Below, one piece after another: positions 8,749 through 19,099 of a DNA stretch of 64,000 nt. The notes below the pieces were generated by a model. That model searched no databases, was not told the DNA's origin, and saw only the letters and a program-made list of their open reading frames with translations. Location: positions 1-64,000 of the forward strand of contig JAJEGH010000013.1 in the NCBI GenBank assembly GCA_022819985.1. The letters are read 5' to 3'. How positions within the stretch are numbered: the first letter of the stretch is position 1; each line of letters begins with the position of its first letter. The DNA is from Alphaproteobacteria bacterium. GTDB taxonomy: Bacteria; Pseudomonadota; Alphaproteobacteria; Bin65. The position numbers and the translations under genes are program-made.

Positions 8749-10062
8749 ATGGATTTCACCGCCAACTCGCTCGAAGAGCACTGGATGCCGTTCACGCCGA
8801 ATCGCGAGTTCAAGGAAGAACCGCGGCTGGTGGAGAAAAGCAGCGGCATCCGCCTGGTCGACCACAGGGGCGGCACGGTACTCGACGGTTCGTCCGGCCT
8901 GTTTTGCGTGCCCGCCGGCCACGGCCGGCGCGAGATCGCCGACGCCGTCCACGCCCAGCTGCTGAAGAACGACTATACCGCGCCGTTCAATCTCGGCCAT
9001 TCGGGCTCCTTCCAGCTCGCCAGAATGGTCTCGGCGATCGCGCCCGAGCCGATCAACCATGTCTTCTTCACCAATTCCGGCTCGGAATCGATCGATACGG
9101 CGCTCAAGATCTGCATGGCCTATCACGGCGCCCGCGGCGACCACCGGCGCCAGCGTTTCGTCTCGCGCGAGCGCGCCTATCACGGGGTCAACATGGGCGG
9201 CGTATCGCTGTCCGGCATGGTCAAGAACCGGGACATCTTCTCCGTCTGCATGCCCTATATCGTGAACATGCGGCACACCTGGCGGCCGGAGGACCGGTTC
9301 ACCCGCGGCCAGGCCGAGAACGGCGAGGACCTCGCCAACGACCTCCAGCGCTTCTGCGATACCTATGGCGGCTACACGATCGCCGCCTGTTTCGTCGAGC
9401 CGGTTGCCGGATCGACGGGGGTGCTCGTGCCGCCGAAGGGATACCTGGAGCGGCTGCGCGAGATCTGCGACGCCAACGGCATCCTGCTGGTCTTCGACGA
9501 AGTCATCACGGGCTTCGGCCGGCTCGGACCGCCGTTTGCGGCCGAGGCCTTCGGCGTGACGCCGGACATCATGACGATGGCGAAGGCGCTCACCAACGGT
9601 TGCCAGCCGATGGGCGCCGTCGCGGTCAAGGACGAGATTTACGACACGGTGGTCGATGCATCGCCGGACGGCGCCATCGAGTTCTTCCACGGCTACACCT
9701 ATTCCGCACATCCCGCCGCCTGCGCCGCCGGCATCGCGACCCAGACGCTGTACCGGGACGGCGGGCTGTTCGAGCAGGGCGCCGCGCTGATCGACCATTT
9801 CCAGGACGCGGTCTACGCCCTGGAGGATATGGACATCGTCACCGACGTGCGCGGCTACGGCCTGATTGCCGGCTTCGACCTGAAACCGGGCGCGAAGCCC
9901 GGGGCCCTGGGGCCGCAGGTGCAAAAGCGCCTGTTCTGGAACGGCCTCCACGTCAAGTTCACCGGCGACGCCGGCATCGTCGCGCCGCCGTTCATCTCGA
10001 CCGAGGACGATATCGACGAGATGATCGACATTCTGCGCCGCACGCTGCTGGAATATTCCTGA
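8749..10062 (+). CDS. Class III omega-aminotransferase (beta-alanine:pyruvate-like)
   Basis: A 437-residue PLP enzyme of aminotransferase class III, most like beta-alanine/omega-amino acid:pyruvate aminotransferases. It opens with EEHWMPFTPNREFKEEPRL, which is characteristic of that group. Other motifs are FFTNSGSESIDTALK (106-120), RERAYHGVNMGG (140-151), VFDEVITGFGR (248-258, cofactor Asp250) and the Schiff-base K279 in TMAKALTNG. It is the second transaminase flanking the TauABC/Ald cluster and is only distantly similar to the one at 1439. A GGAGGAG ribosome site precedes the ATG, and a strong hairpin follows the stop. Confidence 0.92.
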   Translation: MDFTANSLEEHWMPFTPNREFKEEPRLVEKSSGIRLVDHRGGTVLDGSSGLFCVPAGHGRREIADAVHAQLLKNDYTAPFNLGHSGSFQLARMVSAIAPEPINHVFFTNSGSESIDTALKICMAYHGARGDHRRQRFVSRERAYHGVNMGGVSLSGMVKNRDIFSVCMPYIVNMRHTWRPEDRFTRGQAENGEDLANDLQRFCDTYGGYTIAACFVEPVAGSTGVLVPPKGYLERLREICDANGILLVFDEVITGFGRLGPPFAAEAFGVTPDIMTMAKALTNGCQPMGAVAVKDEIYDTVVDASPDGAIEFFHGYTYSAHPAACAAGIATQTLYRDGGLFEQGAALIDHFQDAVYALEDMDIVTDVRGYGLIAGFDLKPGAKPGALGPQVQKRLFWNGLHVKFTGDAGIVAPPFISTEDDIDEMIDILRRTLLEYS

Positions 10063-10090
10063 ACCGGCGGCGCATCCGAAAACGCAGGAA

Positions 10091-10124
10091 GAAAGGCGGC
10101 CTCCGGGCCGCCTTTCGCTTTTCC
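10091..10124 (+). terminator. Intrinsic terminator between transaminase and phoX
   Basis: An 11-bp stem (GAAAGGCGGCC at 10091-10101 with its complement at 10106-10116) closes on a TCCG tetraloop and is followed by GCTTTT. It lies 28 bases after the transaminase stop and 20 bases before the end of the convergent phosphatase gene, so it may serve both strands. Confidence 0.8.
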
Positions 10125-10143
10125 GCCGACCGACCCGCCGGCT

Positions 10144-12066
10144 TCAGCCGATCGGTTTGCCGTCGTCCCGCTCGATCGCGATGACGGCCGAGCGCGGGAC
10201 GGAATCGCCGCCTCCCGGCCAGTGGCTGTCGCCCTTCTCGCCGGGATGCTGGACGCCGACGAAGACCGTCCGGCGGTCGCCGCTGAAGGTTATGCCGGTG
10301 ATTTCGCACTCCTTCGGCCCCACCAGGAAACGCTTGATCTCGCCGGTTGCCGGATCGCCGATCAGCATCTGGTTGTTGCCCATGCCGGCAAAGTCCCCTT
10401 CGTTCGAATAGTTGCCGTCGGTCTGGATCCACAGCAGCCCGCGGCTGTCGAAGGCCAGACCGTCAGGCGAGTTGAAGAAGTTGCCGGGATCGACGTTCTT
10501 CGAGCCCTTGCGGTCGTCCTTGTGCACCGCCGGGTTGCCGGCGAGCACATACAGGTCCCAAGAAAAGGCTTTTGCGGTATGGTCGCCGTTCGCCGGCCGC
10601 CAGCGGACGATCTGGCCGTATTTGTTGCCGGCCCGCGGGTTGGGACCGCCGACCGGAGTCGGATCGCCGCCGGCGTTCGGCTTTTTGCCGCGGTTCTTGT
10701 TGTTGGTGAGCGCGCAATAGGCTTCCGCCTTGTGCGGATTGGCGGCGACCCATTCCGGCCGGTCCATCGTCGTCGCCTTGACCGCGGAGGCGGCCATCCG
10801 CGTGTGGATGCAGATTTCGGCCCGGGACGCCATGCCGGTCGTCTGCGGCGTCAGCGCCAGCCACTCGCCGGTGCCGTCGGCGTTGAAGCGCGCGGCGTAG
10901 AGCGTGCCCCTGTCGAGCAGGCCGTCGTTCCCGCCGCCGGCGGCATACACGCCGTCCGAGACGTAGCGGTAGAGATATTCGCCGCGCTCGTCGTCACCCA
11001 TATAGACAACGATCCGGCCGTTGGCGGCGACGACCAGTTCGGCATTCTCGTGCTTCATGCGGCCGAGGGCCGTGCGCTTCTTGGGCGTGGATTTCGGATC
11101 GAGCGGGTCGATCTCCACGACATAGCCGGCCCGGTTCGGCTCGTTCGGGTGTTTCGCGATGTCGAAGCGCTCGTCGGCCGTCGCCCAGGCATAGCCCCAG
11201 TCCTTGTGCCGGATGCCGTAGCGCTTGAAGCCGGGCGACAGGGCCAGCGCCTTGTCGCTGGAAGAGAAGTAACCGTTGAAATTCTCCTCGCAGGTCAGAT
11301 AGGTGCCCCAGGGCGTGCGGCCGTTGCCGCAATTGTTCCAGGTGCCGAGCGAGCGGGTGCCCGTCGGATCGGCCTTCGTCTTGAGCAGGTCGTGGCCGGC
11401 GGCCGGGCCGGTAATTTCCATCGGCGTATCGGCGGTAATGCGGCGGTTGAACGGCGAGTCCGTGACGACCTGCCATTTGTCGCCGGACTGCGCGACCTCC
11501 ATGACGGAGACGCCGTGCGCCGCCTTGCCCTTGCGCACATCGTCGGCATTCTCCGGCTTCTTCGAGGCGCGCGCGCCGTACATGATCGAGCGGTTGGTGT
11601 ATTCGTTGTTGACGGCGAGGATGCTGCGCGCGCCCGACTGGAACAGGGCCATGCCGTCGGTATTGTCGCCGAACGCCATTTCCTGGGACGCCCCGGTGCC
11701 GCGGGTCGCGTGGTCGAACGCCTTGCCCCCGGACCACAGCGGATCGCCCCAGCTCACGACGATATGCCAGCGGTAGCCCTCCGGCACCGCCACCGTGTCC
11801 GCGGTGCCGGCGGCAACCGCCTTGAAGGCGAGCCGGCCGGCGGCGGCGCGGGCGTCCGCGATGGTCAGCGCTGCCGTGCCGGTCAGGAAGGCGCCGGTCC
11901 CGACGGCGACGGCGCCGCCCAGAAAGCCGCGCCGGCTCACCGAGTCTTCGACAACGCGGTCGAAACCGGTTTCCTCGGGTCGCGGGTCGTTAAGCTCGTC
12001 GAACGCATCGAACGAGCGCTCAGCGGCGCCCATCGGCTCCCGGCGGTAATTCTCACGATCAGTCAT
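10144..12066 (-). CDS. phoX: PhoX-family alkaline phosphatase (DUF839), Tat-exported
   Basis: A 640-residue protein of the PhoX/DUF839 family, calcium- and iron-dependent alkaline phosphatases that release phosphate from organic phosphates in the periplasm. A twin-arginine export signal (SRRGFLGG, 44-51) with a following hydrophobic stretch sits behind a long polar N-terminus, which is usual for PhoX. The conserved segments TWNNCGNGRTPWGTYLTCEEN, RMKHENAE, YMGDDERGEYLYRYVS and FNSPDGLAFDSRGLLWIQTDG are all present. Expression is normally driven by phosphate starvation; a convincing Pho box was not found, only a weak half-site (CTGTCAC, minus strand) about 80 bases upstream. Confidence 0.9.
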   Translation of the reverse strand: MTDRENYRREPMGAAERSFDAFDELNDPRPEETGFDRVVEDSVSRRGFLGGAVAVGTGAFLTGTAALTIADARAAAGRLAFKAVAAGTADTVAVPEGYRWHIVVSWGDPLWSGGKAFDHATRGTGASQEMAFGDNTDGMALFQSGARSILAVNNEYTNRSIMYGARASKKPENADDVRKGKAAHGVSVMEVAQSGDKWQVVTDSPFNRRITADTPMEITGPAAGHDLLKTKADPTGTRSLGTWNNCGNGRTPWGTYLTCEENFNGYFSSSDKALALSPGFKRYGIRHKDWGYAWATADERFDIAKHPNEPNRAGYVVEIDPLDPKSTPKKRTALGRMKHENAELVVAANGRIVVYMGDDERGEYLYRYVSDGVYAAGGGNDGLLDRGTLYAARFNADGTGEWLALTPQTTGMASRAEICIHTRMAASAVKATTMDRPEWVAANPHKAEAYCALTNNKNRGKKPNAGGDPTPVGGPNPRAGNKYGQIVRWRPANGDHTAKAFSWDLYVLAGNPAVHKDDRKGSKNVDPGNFFNSPDGLAFDSRGLLWIQTDGNYSNEGDFAGMGNNQMLIGDPATGEIKRFLVGPKECEITGITFSGDRRTVFVGVQHPGEKGDSHWPGGGDSVPRSAVIAIERDDGKPIG

Positions 12067-12131
12067 TCATGCCCCCAAAGTTCGGAAATCCGGCGGATAC
12101 TTCCGTCTGGTTGCCGCCGTAGCGATACGGT

Positions 12132-12171
12132 GTTTCAAATGCGTGACAGATCGGTGATCGGTGTTTGAAAC
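12132..12171. promoter_or_regulatory. Inverted repeat upstream of phoX, possible operator
   Basis: GTTTCAAA at 12132-12139 and its reverse complement TTTGAAAC at 12164-12171 form an 8-bp inverted repeat spaced by 24 bases in the 132-bp gap between the era stop and the phoX start. Position upstream of phoX makes it a candidate regulator site; nothing identifies the binding protein. Confidence 0.25.
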
Positions 12172-12198
12172 CTGCCGCGCGCCGGCCGGGCTGCGGCG

Positions 12199-13134
12199 TT
12201 ATGACGGGAAGTCGAGCCCCCATTCCCGATAGCGCGCCGGATCGTCCTGCCACTTGTCGCGCACCTTGACGAACAGGAACAGATGCACGCGGCGCCCGAG
12301 CAGAGCCTCCAGTTCCTCGCGCGCCGCCGCGCCGACCTTCCCGATCTGCCGACCGTCCTTGCCGAGGACGATGCGCTTCTGGCTGTCGCGGCGGACATAG
12401 ACCGTTTGTTCGATCCTCGCGCTGCCGTCATCCCGTTCCTCCCAGGTCTCTGTCTCGACCGTCAGCGCGTAGGGCAATTCCCGGTACAGAGTGAGATACA
12501 GTTTCTCCCGGGTGATCTCGGCGGCAAGCAGCCGTTCTGGCATATCGGAAATCTGGTCTGCGGGGAACAGGTGCGGCCCGGACGGCAGGCGCGCCGCACA
12601 ATGGTCCAGAACGTCTCCGATCCCGCTCCCGGTCAGCGCCGAGATCATGAACGTGTCGGTAAACGGCCCCTCGCGGTTCAGCCGCTCGGCAACGGCGAGC
12701 AACCGGTCGCGTTTCAGCAGGTCGATCTTGTTGAGCAACAGGATCGCCTGCCGGTTCTCGCGCACCAGCCCGTCGATAATGCGTGCCGTATCGGTGTCGG
12801 TCCGCCGTTCGCACCGGCACGCATCGATCAGCAGCGCGACCAGGTCGGCGTCCGACGCGCCCTGCCACGCGGCGGCGACCATGGCGCGGTCCAGACGCCG
12901 TTTCGGCTCGAAAATTCCCGGCGTGTCGACCAGGACGACCTGGGCGGCATCGGCCCCGTCTCCGACCATGACGATGCCGAGCACGCGTGTCCGGGTCGTC
13001 TGCACCCTGGGCGACACGATGGAGACCTTGGCGCCGGTCAGCGCGTTGACCAGCGTCGACTTGCCGGTGTTGGGCGCGCCGAGCAGGGCGACGAACCCGC
13101 AGCGCGGCCCGGCGGCCGTGCCTTCGCCGGTCAC
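12199..13134 (-). CDS. era: GTPase Era
   Basis: A 311-residue ribosome-maturation GTPase. The P-loop is GAPNTGKST (19-27), the switch region carries SPRVQTTRTRVLG, G3 is DTPG, G4 is NKID, and the C-terminal KH domain shows TVYVRRDSQKRIVLGKDGRQIGKVG. Era binds the 3' end of 16S rRNA and helps 30S assembly. It is the last gene of the lepB-rnc-era group, 39 bases after rnc. The G4-G5 region and length are normal. Confidence 0.97.
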   Translation of the reverse strand: MTGEGTAAGPRCGFVALLGAPNTGKSTLVNALTGAKVSIVSPRVQTTRTRVLGIVMVGDGADAAQVVLVDTPGIFEPKRRLDRAMVAAAWQGASDADLVALLIDACRCERRTDTDTARIIDGLVRENRQAILLLNKIDLLKRDRLLAVAERLNREGPFTDTFMISALTGSGIGDVLDHCAARLPSGPHLFPADQISDMPERLLAAEITREKLYLTLYRELPYALTVETETWEERDDGSARIEQTVYVRRDSQKRIVLGKDGRQIGKVGAAAREELEALLGRRVHLFLFVKVRDKWQDDPARYREWGLDFPS

Positions 13135-13173
13135 GGGCCGCCGCCCTGCAACCGGCCACCGCGCCCCGCTTCT

Positions 13174-13911
13174 CTACCGGTCATCGGGCGCCCGGCTTTC
13201 GATCCCGGCTTCTATACGGTCAACCATCCGGCCGGCCGCCGATTGTTCCGCGGCCCGCCGGGAGCGGCCTTCGGCCCGGACCGGCGGCAGTCCCTCGACC
13301 GCGCATTCGACCTCGAAGACGGGCGCATGCGCGGCCCCCTCCCGGCGCACGACCGTGTAGGACGGCAGCGGCAGGGCCCGGGCCTGCGCCCATTCCTGCA
13401 AACCGGTCTTGGCGTCCTGGGGCGGGCTGGCGTCTTCGCGCAGCATCGGGAGCCAGTAGCGGCGGATCAGATTGCCGGCCGCCTCCAGTCCGCCATCCAG
13501 AAAGACCGCCGCGACCACGGCTTCGCAACAGTCCGCCAGGGTGCCCGGATTTTCGCCGCCGTCCTGCTCCCGTTCGCCCCGGGACAGGACGATATGTTCG
13601 CCGAGGTCGAGCTGCCGCGCGACGCGGGCCAGCGCTTCGGCACGGACCAGCGCCGCATGGCGGCGGGCGAGCTGGCCGACTTTCTCGTCCGGAAACTCTT
13701 CCATGAGCAGCCGCGCAACGACCAGGCCCAAGACCCGGTCGCCGAGAAATTCCAGCCGCTCCAGATTGCGCCGGCCCCGGCCTTCGCCTTCGGTCGCACT
13801 CTGGTGGGTCAACGCTTCCGCCAGCAGATCCGGCTGCCGGAACTCGTATCCCAGTTCTGCAATCAGGCCGGCTAAGGGATGTTCGGCGGCACGCACCCGG
13901 ATTGCCTCCAT
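13174..13911 (-). CDS. rnc: Ribonuclease III
   Basis: A 245-residue double-strand-specific RNase that processes rRNA precursors and structured mRNAs. The RNase III signature NLERLEFLGDRV spans 49-60 with the catalytic Asp57 region, the second acidic cluster is in LADCCEAVVAAVFLDGG, and a C-terminal double-stranded-RNA-binding domain ends in GRSRRAAEQSAAGRMVDRI. It lies between lepB and era as in most alphaproteobacteria. Confidence 0.97.
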   Translation of the reverse strand: MEAIRVRAAEHPLAGLIAELGYEFRQPDLLAEALTHQSATEGEGRGRRNLERLEFLGDRVLGLVVARLLMEEFPDEKVGQLARRHAALVRAEALARVARQLDLGEHIVLSRGEREQDGGENPGTLADCCEAVVAAVFLDGGLEAAGNLIRRYWLPMLREDASPPQDAKTGLQEWAQARALPLPSYTVVRREGAAHAPVFEVECAVEGLPPVRAEGRSRRAAEQSAAGRMVDRIEAGIESRAPDDR

Positions 13912-13989
13912 CCGATCTGGTCGAAGCTAGGGCTGGCGACAAAAAATGCTTGTTTTCTTCGTGTTACTCATCATTCCTAAACTGCTTTT

Positions 13990-14808
13990 TCATTCTATGC
14001 CCATGAACAGCCGGCCCCAGCGGATCGATCCGGGCCATTTCCAGACTTCCCAGAAACTCGCCGTGCCGTTCACCGAAAAGAACAGGAACTGCGCCCGTCC
14101 GATGAAATTCCGCAACGGCACCATGCCGACGCCGGCGAAGCGGCTGTCGCTTGAATTGTCCCGGTTGTCGCCCATCATGAAATAATGGCCGGCCGGTACG
14201 GTGTAGACGCCGGTGTTGTCGGAGCCGGGCACTCCGTCGCTGCATTCGTAAATCGTATAGGCCCGGCCGGACGGCAGAATTTCGCGATACAGTTTCGCCG
14301 GCGCCGGCAGGCCGCTCGTATTCGTGCATTCGCGGCCGGTCAGCCCGTCATAGGCCGTCAGATTGCGGCCGGGGACGACATCGGCGCGGACCAGCGGCCC
14401 CTCCCGCCTGACCATTTTGCCGTTGAGATACAACCGGCCGTCGCGCACCTGGATGCGATCGCCGGGCAGGCCGATCACCCGCTTGATGAAATCGACCCTG
14501 GTGTCGGTCGGTTGTCGGAAAACCGCAACGTCGCCCCGTTCGGGCTCGCCCATGAGCAACCGGCTTTCGATGATGTCCGGGCTGAAGGGGATCGAATAGT
14601 TCGAATAGCCATAGCTGAATTTGGAGACGAACAGGTAATCGCCCTTGTGCAGGCCCGGATACATCGAATCCGACGGGATGTTGAACGGCTCGTACAGCAA
14701 CGTGCGCACCACCAGTGCGATCAGCACGGCATAGAGGATCGTCTTGAGCGCACCGCCGGCATCGGACTTTCGGGCGGATTTTTTCTGCGCCGCTTCGGCT
14801 TTGCGCAC
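13990..14808 (-). CDS. lepB: Signal peptidase I
   Basis: A 272-residue inner-membrane leader peptidase that cleaves Sec and Tat signal peptides. One N-terminal membrane span (about 22-38) follows a lysine-rich tail. The catalytic Ser48 is in PSDSMYPGL, the general-base Lys109 is in DFIKRVIGLPGD, and the C-terminal box is GDNRDNSSDSR. The gene lies upstream of rnc on the same strand with 78 AT-richer bases between. Confidence 0.97.
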   Translation of the reverse strand: MRKAEAAQKKSARKSDAGGALKTILYAVLIALVVRTLLYEPFNIPSDSMYPGLHKGDYLFVSKFSYGYSNYSIPFSPDIIESRLLMGEPERGDVAVFRQPTDTRVDFIKRVIGLPGDRIQVRDGRLYLNGKMVRREGPLVRADVVPGRNLTAYDGLTGRECTNTSGLPAPAKLYREILPSGRAYTIYECSDGVPGSDNTGVYTVPAGHYFMMGDNRDNSSDSRFAGVGMVPLRNFIGRAQFLFFSVNGTASFWEVWKWPGSIRWGRLFMGIE

Positions 14809-15004
14809 GGGGCAACTCCTTGGAACCTTCGAATTTCGGCTATTGCCCGATGTGGGGAGTAACGCCGCGGGGGCAACCGGGCCGCCGGCGCCTGCACGCT
14901 CTACCCCTTCTGACCGGCCGCTACAACCGTTCGCGGGCGGAGGCCGGCATTCGCTCCCGCCGGAACCCGCCGGACGACGCGGACATCCGCTCCGCCCGGT
15001 TCGT

Positions 15005-15415
15005 TCAGGCGCCCTTTACCGCCGGCACCGCCGAAATGACGACGATGACCTGGGCCAACGGCGGCTCGTCGGTAATCGATACGTCGATGCGGCCCTCCAT
15101 GCCGTCAGGCAGCATTTCGGCAAGCCGCCTGGCCGCACCGCCGGTCAGCCTCATCGTCGGCTTGCCGCCGGGCAGGTTCACAACGCCCATGTCCCGCCAG
15201 TACACGCCGCGCCGGAAACCGGTGCCGAGCGCCTTGGCGCAGGCTTCCTTGGCGGCGAACCGCTTGGCGTAGGTCTCGACGCGGCGGCGCCGGCCGTCCG
15301 CCCTTGCGCGCTCGATTTCCGTGAAGCAGCGATGGGTGAACCTGTCGCCGAACCGGTCCAGCGTGTTGCGGATCCGGCGTATGTCGATCAGGTCGCTGCC
15401 GATCCCGACGATCAT
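15005..15415 (-). CDS. acpS: Holo-[acyl-carrier-protein] synthase
   Basis: A 136-residue phosphopantetheinyl transferase that loads the CoA-derived arm onto acyl carrier protein. It begins [15 protein letters not shown] with the Mg-binding Asp8, and carries the second motif [16 protein letters not shown] with the catalytic Glu, followed by the segment [18 protein letters not shown] used the ATG at 15415; longer in-frame readings run into pdxJ and have no family support. It stands 47 bases after pdxJ. Length is in the normal range for AcpS. Confidence 0.95.
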   Translation of the reverse strand: MIVGIGSDLIDIRRIRNTLDRFGDRFTHRCFTEIERARADGRRRRVETYAKRFAAKEACAKALGTGFRRGVYWRDMGVVNLPGGKPTMRLTGGAARRLAEMLPDGMEGRIDVSITDEPPLAQVIVVISAVPAVKGA

Positions 15416-15462
15416 GGTGTCCCGCGAGGCTTTCCCGAACCGGCCGGCGGCGGAACGGCAGG

Positions 15463-16227
15463 TTACGCGCTGCGCGCGCCGGCTGCCTCGGCGCGCGCCT
15501 TGTCCATCAGGCTGCGCATCCGTTTGATCGCGCTCTCGAACCCGCCGAAAATCGCCTCGCCGACCAGGAAATGGCCGATATTGAGTTCGACAAGGGTCGG
15601 AATAGCGGCGACATCGCCCACCGTATCGAAGGTGAGTCCGTGGCCGGCATGGCATTCCAGGCCGAGCCGTTCGGCATGGGCGGCCGCGTCCTCCAGCCGG
15701 CGCAACTCCCGGGCCCGGGCCGCTGCGTCGCCGTCGATGTCCGCCTCGCAGAACGAACCGGTATGCAGCTCGACCACCGGCGCGCCGAGCGCAACCGCGG
15801 CCTCGAGCGCTTCCCGGTCGGGCTCGATGAACAGGGAGACGCGGATGCCGGCCTCCTGCAGGGCGCGGACGTAAGGCGCCAGATGATTGTGGCCCTGGAC
15901 GACGTTCAGGCCGCCTTCGGTGGTGCGTTCCTCGCGCTTTTCCGGAACGATGCAGGCCGCGTGGGGTCCGTGGCGCAGGGCGATCGCCAGCATCTCCTCG
16001 GTCGCGGCCATCTCCAGGTTGAGCGGCAGGTCGATCTCCTCGACCAGCCGGACGATATCCGGATCGGCGATATGGCGGCGGTCTTCGCGCAGATGGGCGG
16101 TGATCCCGTCGGCGCCGGCCGCCGCCGCAGCGCGAGCGGCGCGCACCGGATCGGGATGCCGGCCGCCCCGGGCGTTCCGGATGGTCGCCACATGATCGAT
16201 GTTCACGCCGAGCCGCAGATGGCGCAT
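15463..16227 (-). CDS. pdxJ: Pyridoxine 5'-phosphate synthase
   Basis: A 254-residue TIM-barrel enzyme that condenses 1-deoxyxylulose 5-phosphate with 3-amino-2-oxopropyl phosphate to pyridoxine 5'-phosphate. The opening [19 protein letters not shown] is the PdxJ signature; [45 protein letters not shown] and [16 protein letters not shown] follow in order. It lies between rel/spoT and acpS in the conserved order. Confidence 0.97.
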   Translation of the reverse strand: MRHLRLGVNIDHVATIRNARGGRHPDPVRAARAAAAAGADGITAHLREDRRHIADPDIVRLVEEIDLPLNLEMAATEEMLAIALRHGPHAACIVPEKREERTTEGGLNVVQGHNHLAPYVRALQEAGIRVSLFIEPDREALEAAVALGAPVVELHTGSFCEADIDGDAAARARELRRLEDAAAHAERLGLECHAGHGLTFDTVGDVAAIPTLVELNIGHFLVGEAIFGGFESAIKRMRSLMDKARAEAAGARSA

Positions 16228-16251
16228 AGCCGGTTTCCGGTCCGTTGCCGC

Positions 16252-18417
16252 CTAGCCGCGCGCCCGGTCGACCGAAGTGATAATCGGACTGGCGCGCAAC
16301 GCCGCGATGATCTCGGTCAGGTGGCGGACATCGTCAACCTGAATATCCAGGTGAATCTCGAAAAAATCGACCGAGCGGTGGGCGATGCGCAGATTGGTGA
16401 TGTTGCCGCCGTTCTTGCCGATGATGGTGGACAGGTCGCCGAGGGTGCCGGGCTCGTTCGTGAGGAACACCTTGATCCGGGCGACATGGCTTTCCTCGGC
16501 CGCCCCGTCGTCGTCCCAGGACAGGTCGAGCCAGTGGCTCGGCATGCTGTTGAAGCGCTGCAGGGTATCGCATTCCACAGTGTGGACCGTGACACCCTTG
16601 CCGGTGGTGACGATGCCGACGATGCGCTCTCCCGGCAGCGGATGGCAGCAGCGGGCGTAGTGAACGGCCATCCCCGGAATCAGGCCGCGGATGCTGATGC
16701 CGGGTTCGGCCGCCGCCGCACCGTTCGCCTTTTTGCGGCGCGCGCCCGGTTTCGCCGTCTGGTCGGGCCCAGCGTCGTCGGCGCGCGGCGGGAACAGCTT
16801 GTTGACGATCTCCGGGCCGGACAGGCGCCCCTCGCCGATCCGGATGAACAGGTCGTCCTCGTCCTGGACCTGGAAGATGTCGACCGCACGGGCGATTGCC
16901 TTTTTGGTCAGGCGCCGCTGCTCCTGCCGGAACGCCTTGTCGAGGATGCCCCGGCCCAGTTCCCGGTATTCGTGCCGGTGCTGGATGCGGATGAAACGCC
17001 GGATGCGCGCCCGCGCCTTGCCGGTCGCGACGAAACGCAGCCAGTCCGGCGACGGCTTCTGCGTCTTGGAGGTCAGAACCTCGACCTGGTCTCCGTTCAC
17101 CAGGCCCGTCTGCAAGGGCACCATCCGGCCGTTGACCTTGACCCCGGTGCACCGGTCGCCGACCTCGGAATGGACCGCATAGGCGAAATCGACCGGCGTT
17201 GCGCCGTGCGGCAGCGCGATCAGGTCGCCGCGCGGCGTGAAGCAGAACACCTGGTCCCGGAACATCTCGAGCTTGGTGTGCTCCAGAAAGTCGTCCGGCC
17301 CCTCCGCCTGCTCCATGATGTCGAGCAACTCGCGCAACCACCGGTATTGCGGCGTATCGGCCTCGCCCTTGCCGTTCGCCGCCCGCTGTTTGTAGGACCA
17401 GTGGGCCGCCAGCCCGTTCTCTGCCCGTTCGTGCATGTCGCGTGTGCGGATCTGGATTTCGATCCGGTGGCCGTCCGGCCCGATGACGGCCGTATGGATC
17501 GAGCGGTAGCCGTTCGGTTTCGGCAGGCTGATATAGTCCTTGAAGCGGCCGGGGCTGACCCGCCAGGCGCCGTGAATCGCGCCGAGCGCCCGATAGCATT
17601 CCTCGATCGAGCCGACCTGGACGCGGAAGGCCATGATGTCGCTGAGCTGTTCGAACTCGACATCCTTGCGCTGCATCTTGCGCCAGATCGAATAGGGCGT
17701 CTTTTCCCGCCCGTTGACGTCCGGGACAAGGCCAGCGTCCCGAAGCGTTTCCGACAGCGACTCGATGATTCGCGGCACCACCGACTGGCCGGCGGTGCGC
17801 AGGAAATCCAGCCGCTTCATGATCGAGGTGCGGGCGTCCGGGTTGATCTGGGCGAACGCCAGGTCCTCCAGTTCCTCCTGCACCTCCCGCATGCCGATCC
17901 GCTCGGCGAGCGGGCTGTAGATCTCCAGGGTTTCGCTGGCGATGCGCTTGCGCTTTCCGGCATCGCAGATATGCCCCAGCGTGCGCATGTTGTGCAGCCG
18001 GTCAGCCAGCTTGACCAGCAGGACCCGCAGATCCTCCGACATGGCGAGCAGCAGCTTGCGGAAATTCTCCGCCTGCCGGGCTTCCGACCCGGCGATTTCG
18101 AGCTGGGACAACTTGGTGACGCCGTCGACCAGCTTGGCGATTTCCGGACCGAACAGGCGTTCGATGTCCGAAAGCGTCGCGTCCGTATCCTCGACGGTGT
18201 CGTGGAGCAGGGCCGTGATGATCGACGCACTGTCGAGGCGATAATGCGTCAGGATTCCGGCGACTTCGACCGGATGGGAGAAATAGGGATCGCCGCTCGC
18301 GCGCGTCTGCGTGCCGTGGGCCTGCATCGAGAACACATAGGCCCGGTTGATCGCCTGCTCGTCGGCCGACGGATCGTATCTCTTGACGGTTTCGACCAGT
18401 TCGTATTGCCGCATCAT
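16252..18417 (-). CDS. rel: Bifunctional (p)ppGpp synthetase/hydrolase (Rel/SpoT)
   Basis: A 721-residue stringent-response enzyme. The N-terminal HD hydrolase domain has [10 protein letters not shown] and [12 protein letters not shown]. The synthetase domain has [22 protein letters not shown] and [26 protein letters not shown] domain follows ([21 protein letters not shown]). The C-terminus carries a zinc-finger-like [16 protein letters not shown] and an ACT domain. Both catalytic halves look intact, so the protein should make and degrade (p)ppGpp, as the single Rel of alphaproteobacteria does. Two adjacent ATG codons (18417, 18414) are possible starts. It follows rpoZ by 67 bases. Confidence 0.97.
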   Translation of the reverse strand: MMRQYELVETVKRYDPSADEQAINRAYVFSMQAHGTQTRASGDPYFSHPVEVAGILTHYRLDSASIITALLHDTVEDTDATLSDIERLFGPEIAKLVDGVTKLSQLEIAGSEARQAENFRKLLLAMSEDLRVLLVKLADRLHNMRTLGHICDAGKRKRIASETLEIYSPLAERIGMREVQEELEDLAFAQINPDARTSIMKRLDFLRTAGQSVVPRIIESLSETLRDAGLVPDVNGREKTPYSIWRKMQRKDVEFEQLSDIMAFRVQVGSIEECYRALGAIHGAWRVSPGRFKDYISLPKPNGYRSIHTAVIGPDGHRIEIQIRTRDMHERAENGLAAHWSYKQRAANGKGEADTPQYRWLRELLDIMEQAEGPDDFLEHTKLEMFRDQVFCFTPRGDLIALPHGATPVDFAYAVHSEVGDRCTGVKVNGRMVPLQTGLVNGDQVEVLTSKTQKPSPDWLRFVATGKARARIRRFIRIQHRHEYRELGRGILDKAFRQEQRRLTKKAIARAVDIFQVQDEDDLFIRIGEGRLSGPEIVNKLFPPRADDAGPDQTAKPGARRKKANGAAAAEPGISIRGLIPGMAVHYARCCHPLPGERIVGIVTTGKGVTVHTVECDTLQRFNSMPSHWLDLSWDDDGAAEESHVARIKVFLTNEPGTLGDLSTIIGKNGGNITNLRIAHRSVDFFEIHLDIQVDDVRHLTEIIAALRASPIITSVDRARG

Positions 18418-18484
18418 CGCGAAACGCTCCGCGGCGGCGCCGATTCGGGCAGGCGGCGGCCGGAAATGCGCGGCCGGCCCGGCG

Positions 18485-18940
18485 TCAGGCCCCCGGTTCC
18501 TCCGCCTCGCGGCCGAGCAGCACACCGGCATCCGTCTCCGCTGCCGCCGCGGCGTCGGTTTCGTCCACGGGACCGGCCTTCGCGCTCTCAGCGAACGCGT
18601 CGTTCGCCGCCTGCCGGTCGGCGACCCCGCCGTCCACCGGCGTCGCCCCCAGGACGATCGATTCCCGGGTCAGCGCTTCGGCAACTTCCAGATCTTCTTC
18701 CAGATCGTCGCTCGGCTGCTGCTTTTGCAGGCCGAGTATCAGCGATTCCCGGAGTTCGTCGAACGACAACGTATCCTCGGCAATTTCCCGCAGCGCGATC
18801 ACCGGGTTCTTGTCGTTGTCCCGATCCAGCGTTTCGGCGGCGCCGGACGAGATATCCCGCGCGCGCTGCGATGCGTACATCACAAGATTGAAACGGTTCG
18901 GAACCTTGATAATGCAGTCTTCTACGGTTACGCGCGCCAT
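18485..18940 (-). CDS. rpoZ: RNA polymerase omega subunit, with extended tail
   Basis: The first 75 residues are a standard omega subunit: [30 protein letters not shown], then [24 protein letters not shown]. Omega helps fold and assemble beta-prime. At 151 residues the protein is longer than the usual 90-130; from about residue 75 on it has a low-complexity, acidic and alanine-rich tail rich in Asp, Glu and Ala. The gene sits directly upstream of rel, as usual. Confidence 0.95.
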   Translation of the reverse strand: MARVTVEDCIIKVPNRFNLVMYASQRARDISSGAAETLDRDNDKNPVIALREIAEDTLSFDELRESLILGLQKQQPSDDLEEDLEVAEALTRESIVLGATPVDGGVADRQAANDAFAESAKAGPVDETDAAAAAETDAGVLLGREAEEPGA

Positions 18941-19099
18941 GCAGCGGTCTCCCGGTCGATCGGGTTGTAAACGCCGGCGGCTGCGCCGGCATCGGGCAAA
19001 GGGCAGCGGGCAAAGCCGGACGGAATTTCAGGGCAATATATTTTTCCGCGGGTACGAAGCAAGCGCTCCGGCTGCCGCAGGGAGCACCCGGACGAGCGC

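Noticed and set aside
12120..12170. Possible Pho box upstream of phoX
   Set aside because: Only one half (CTGTCAC) matches; the second half is too poor to call.
15571..18891. A 1106-codon open frame opposite pdxJ and rel
   Set aside because: It is antisense to well-identified genes, arises from high GC, and has no protein-like motifs.
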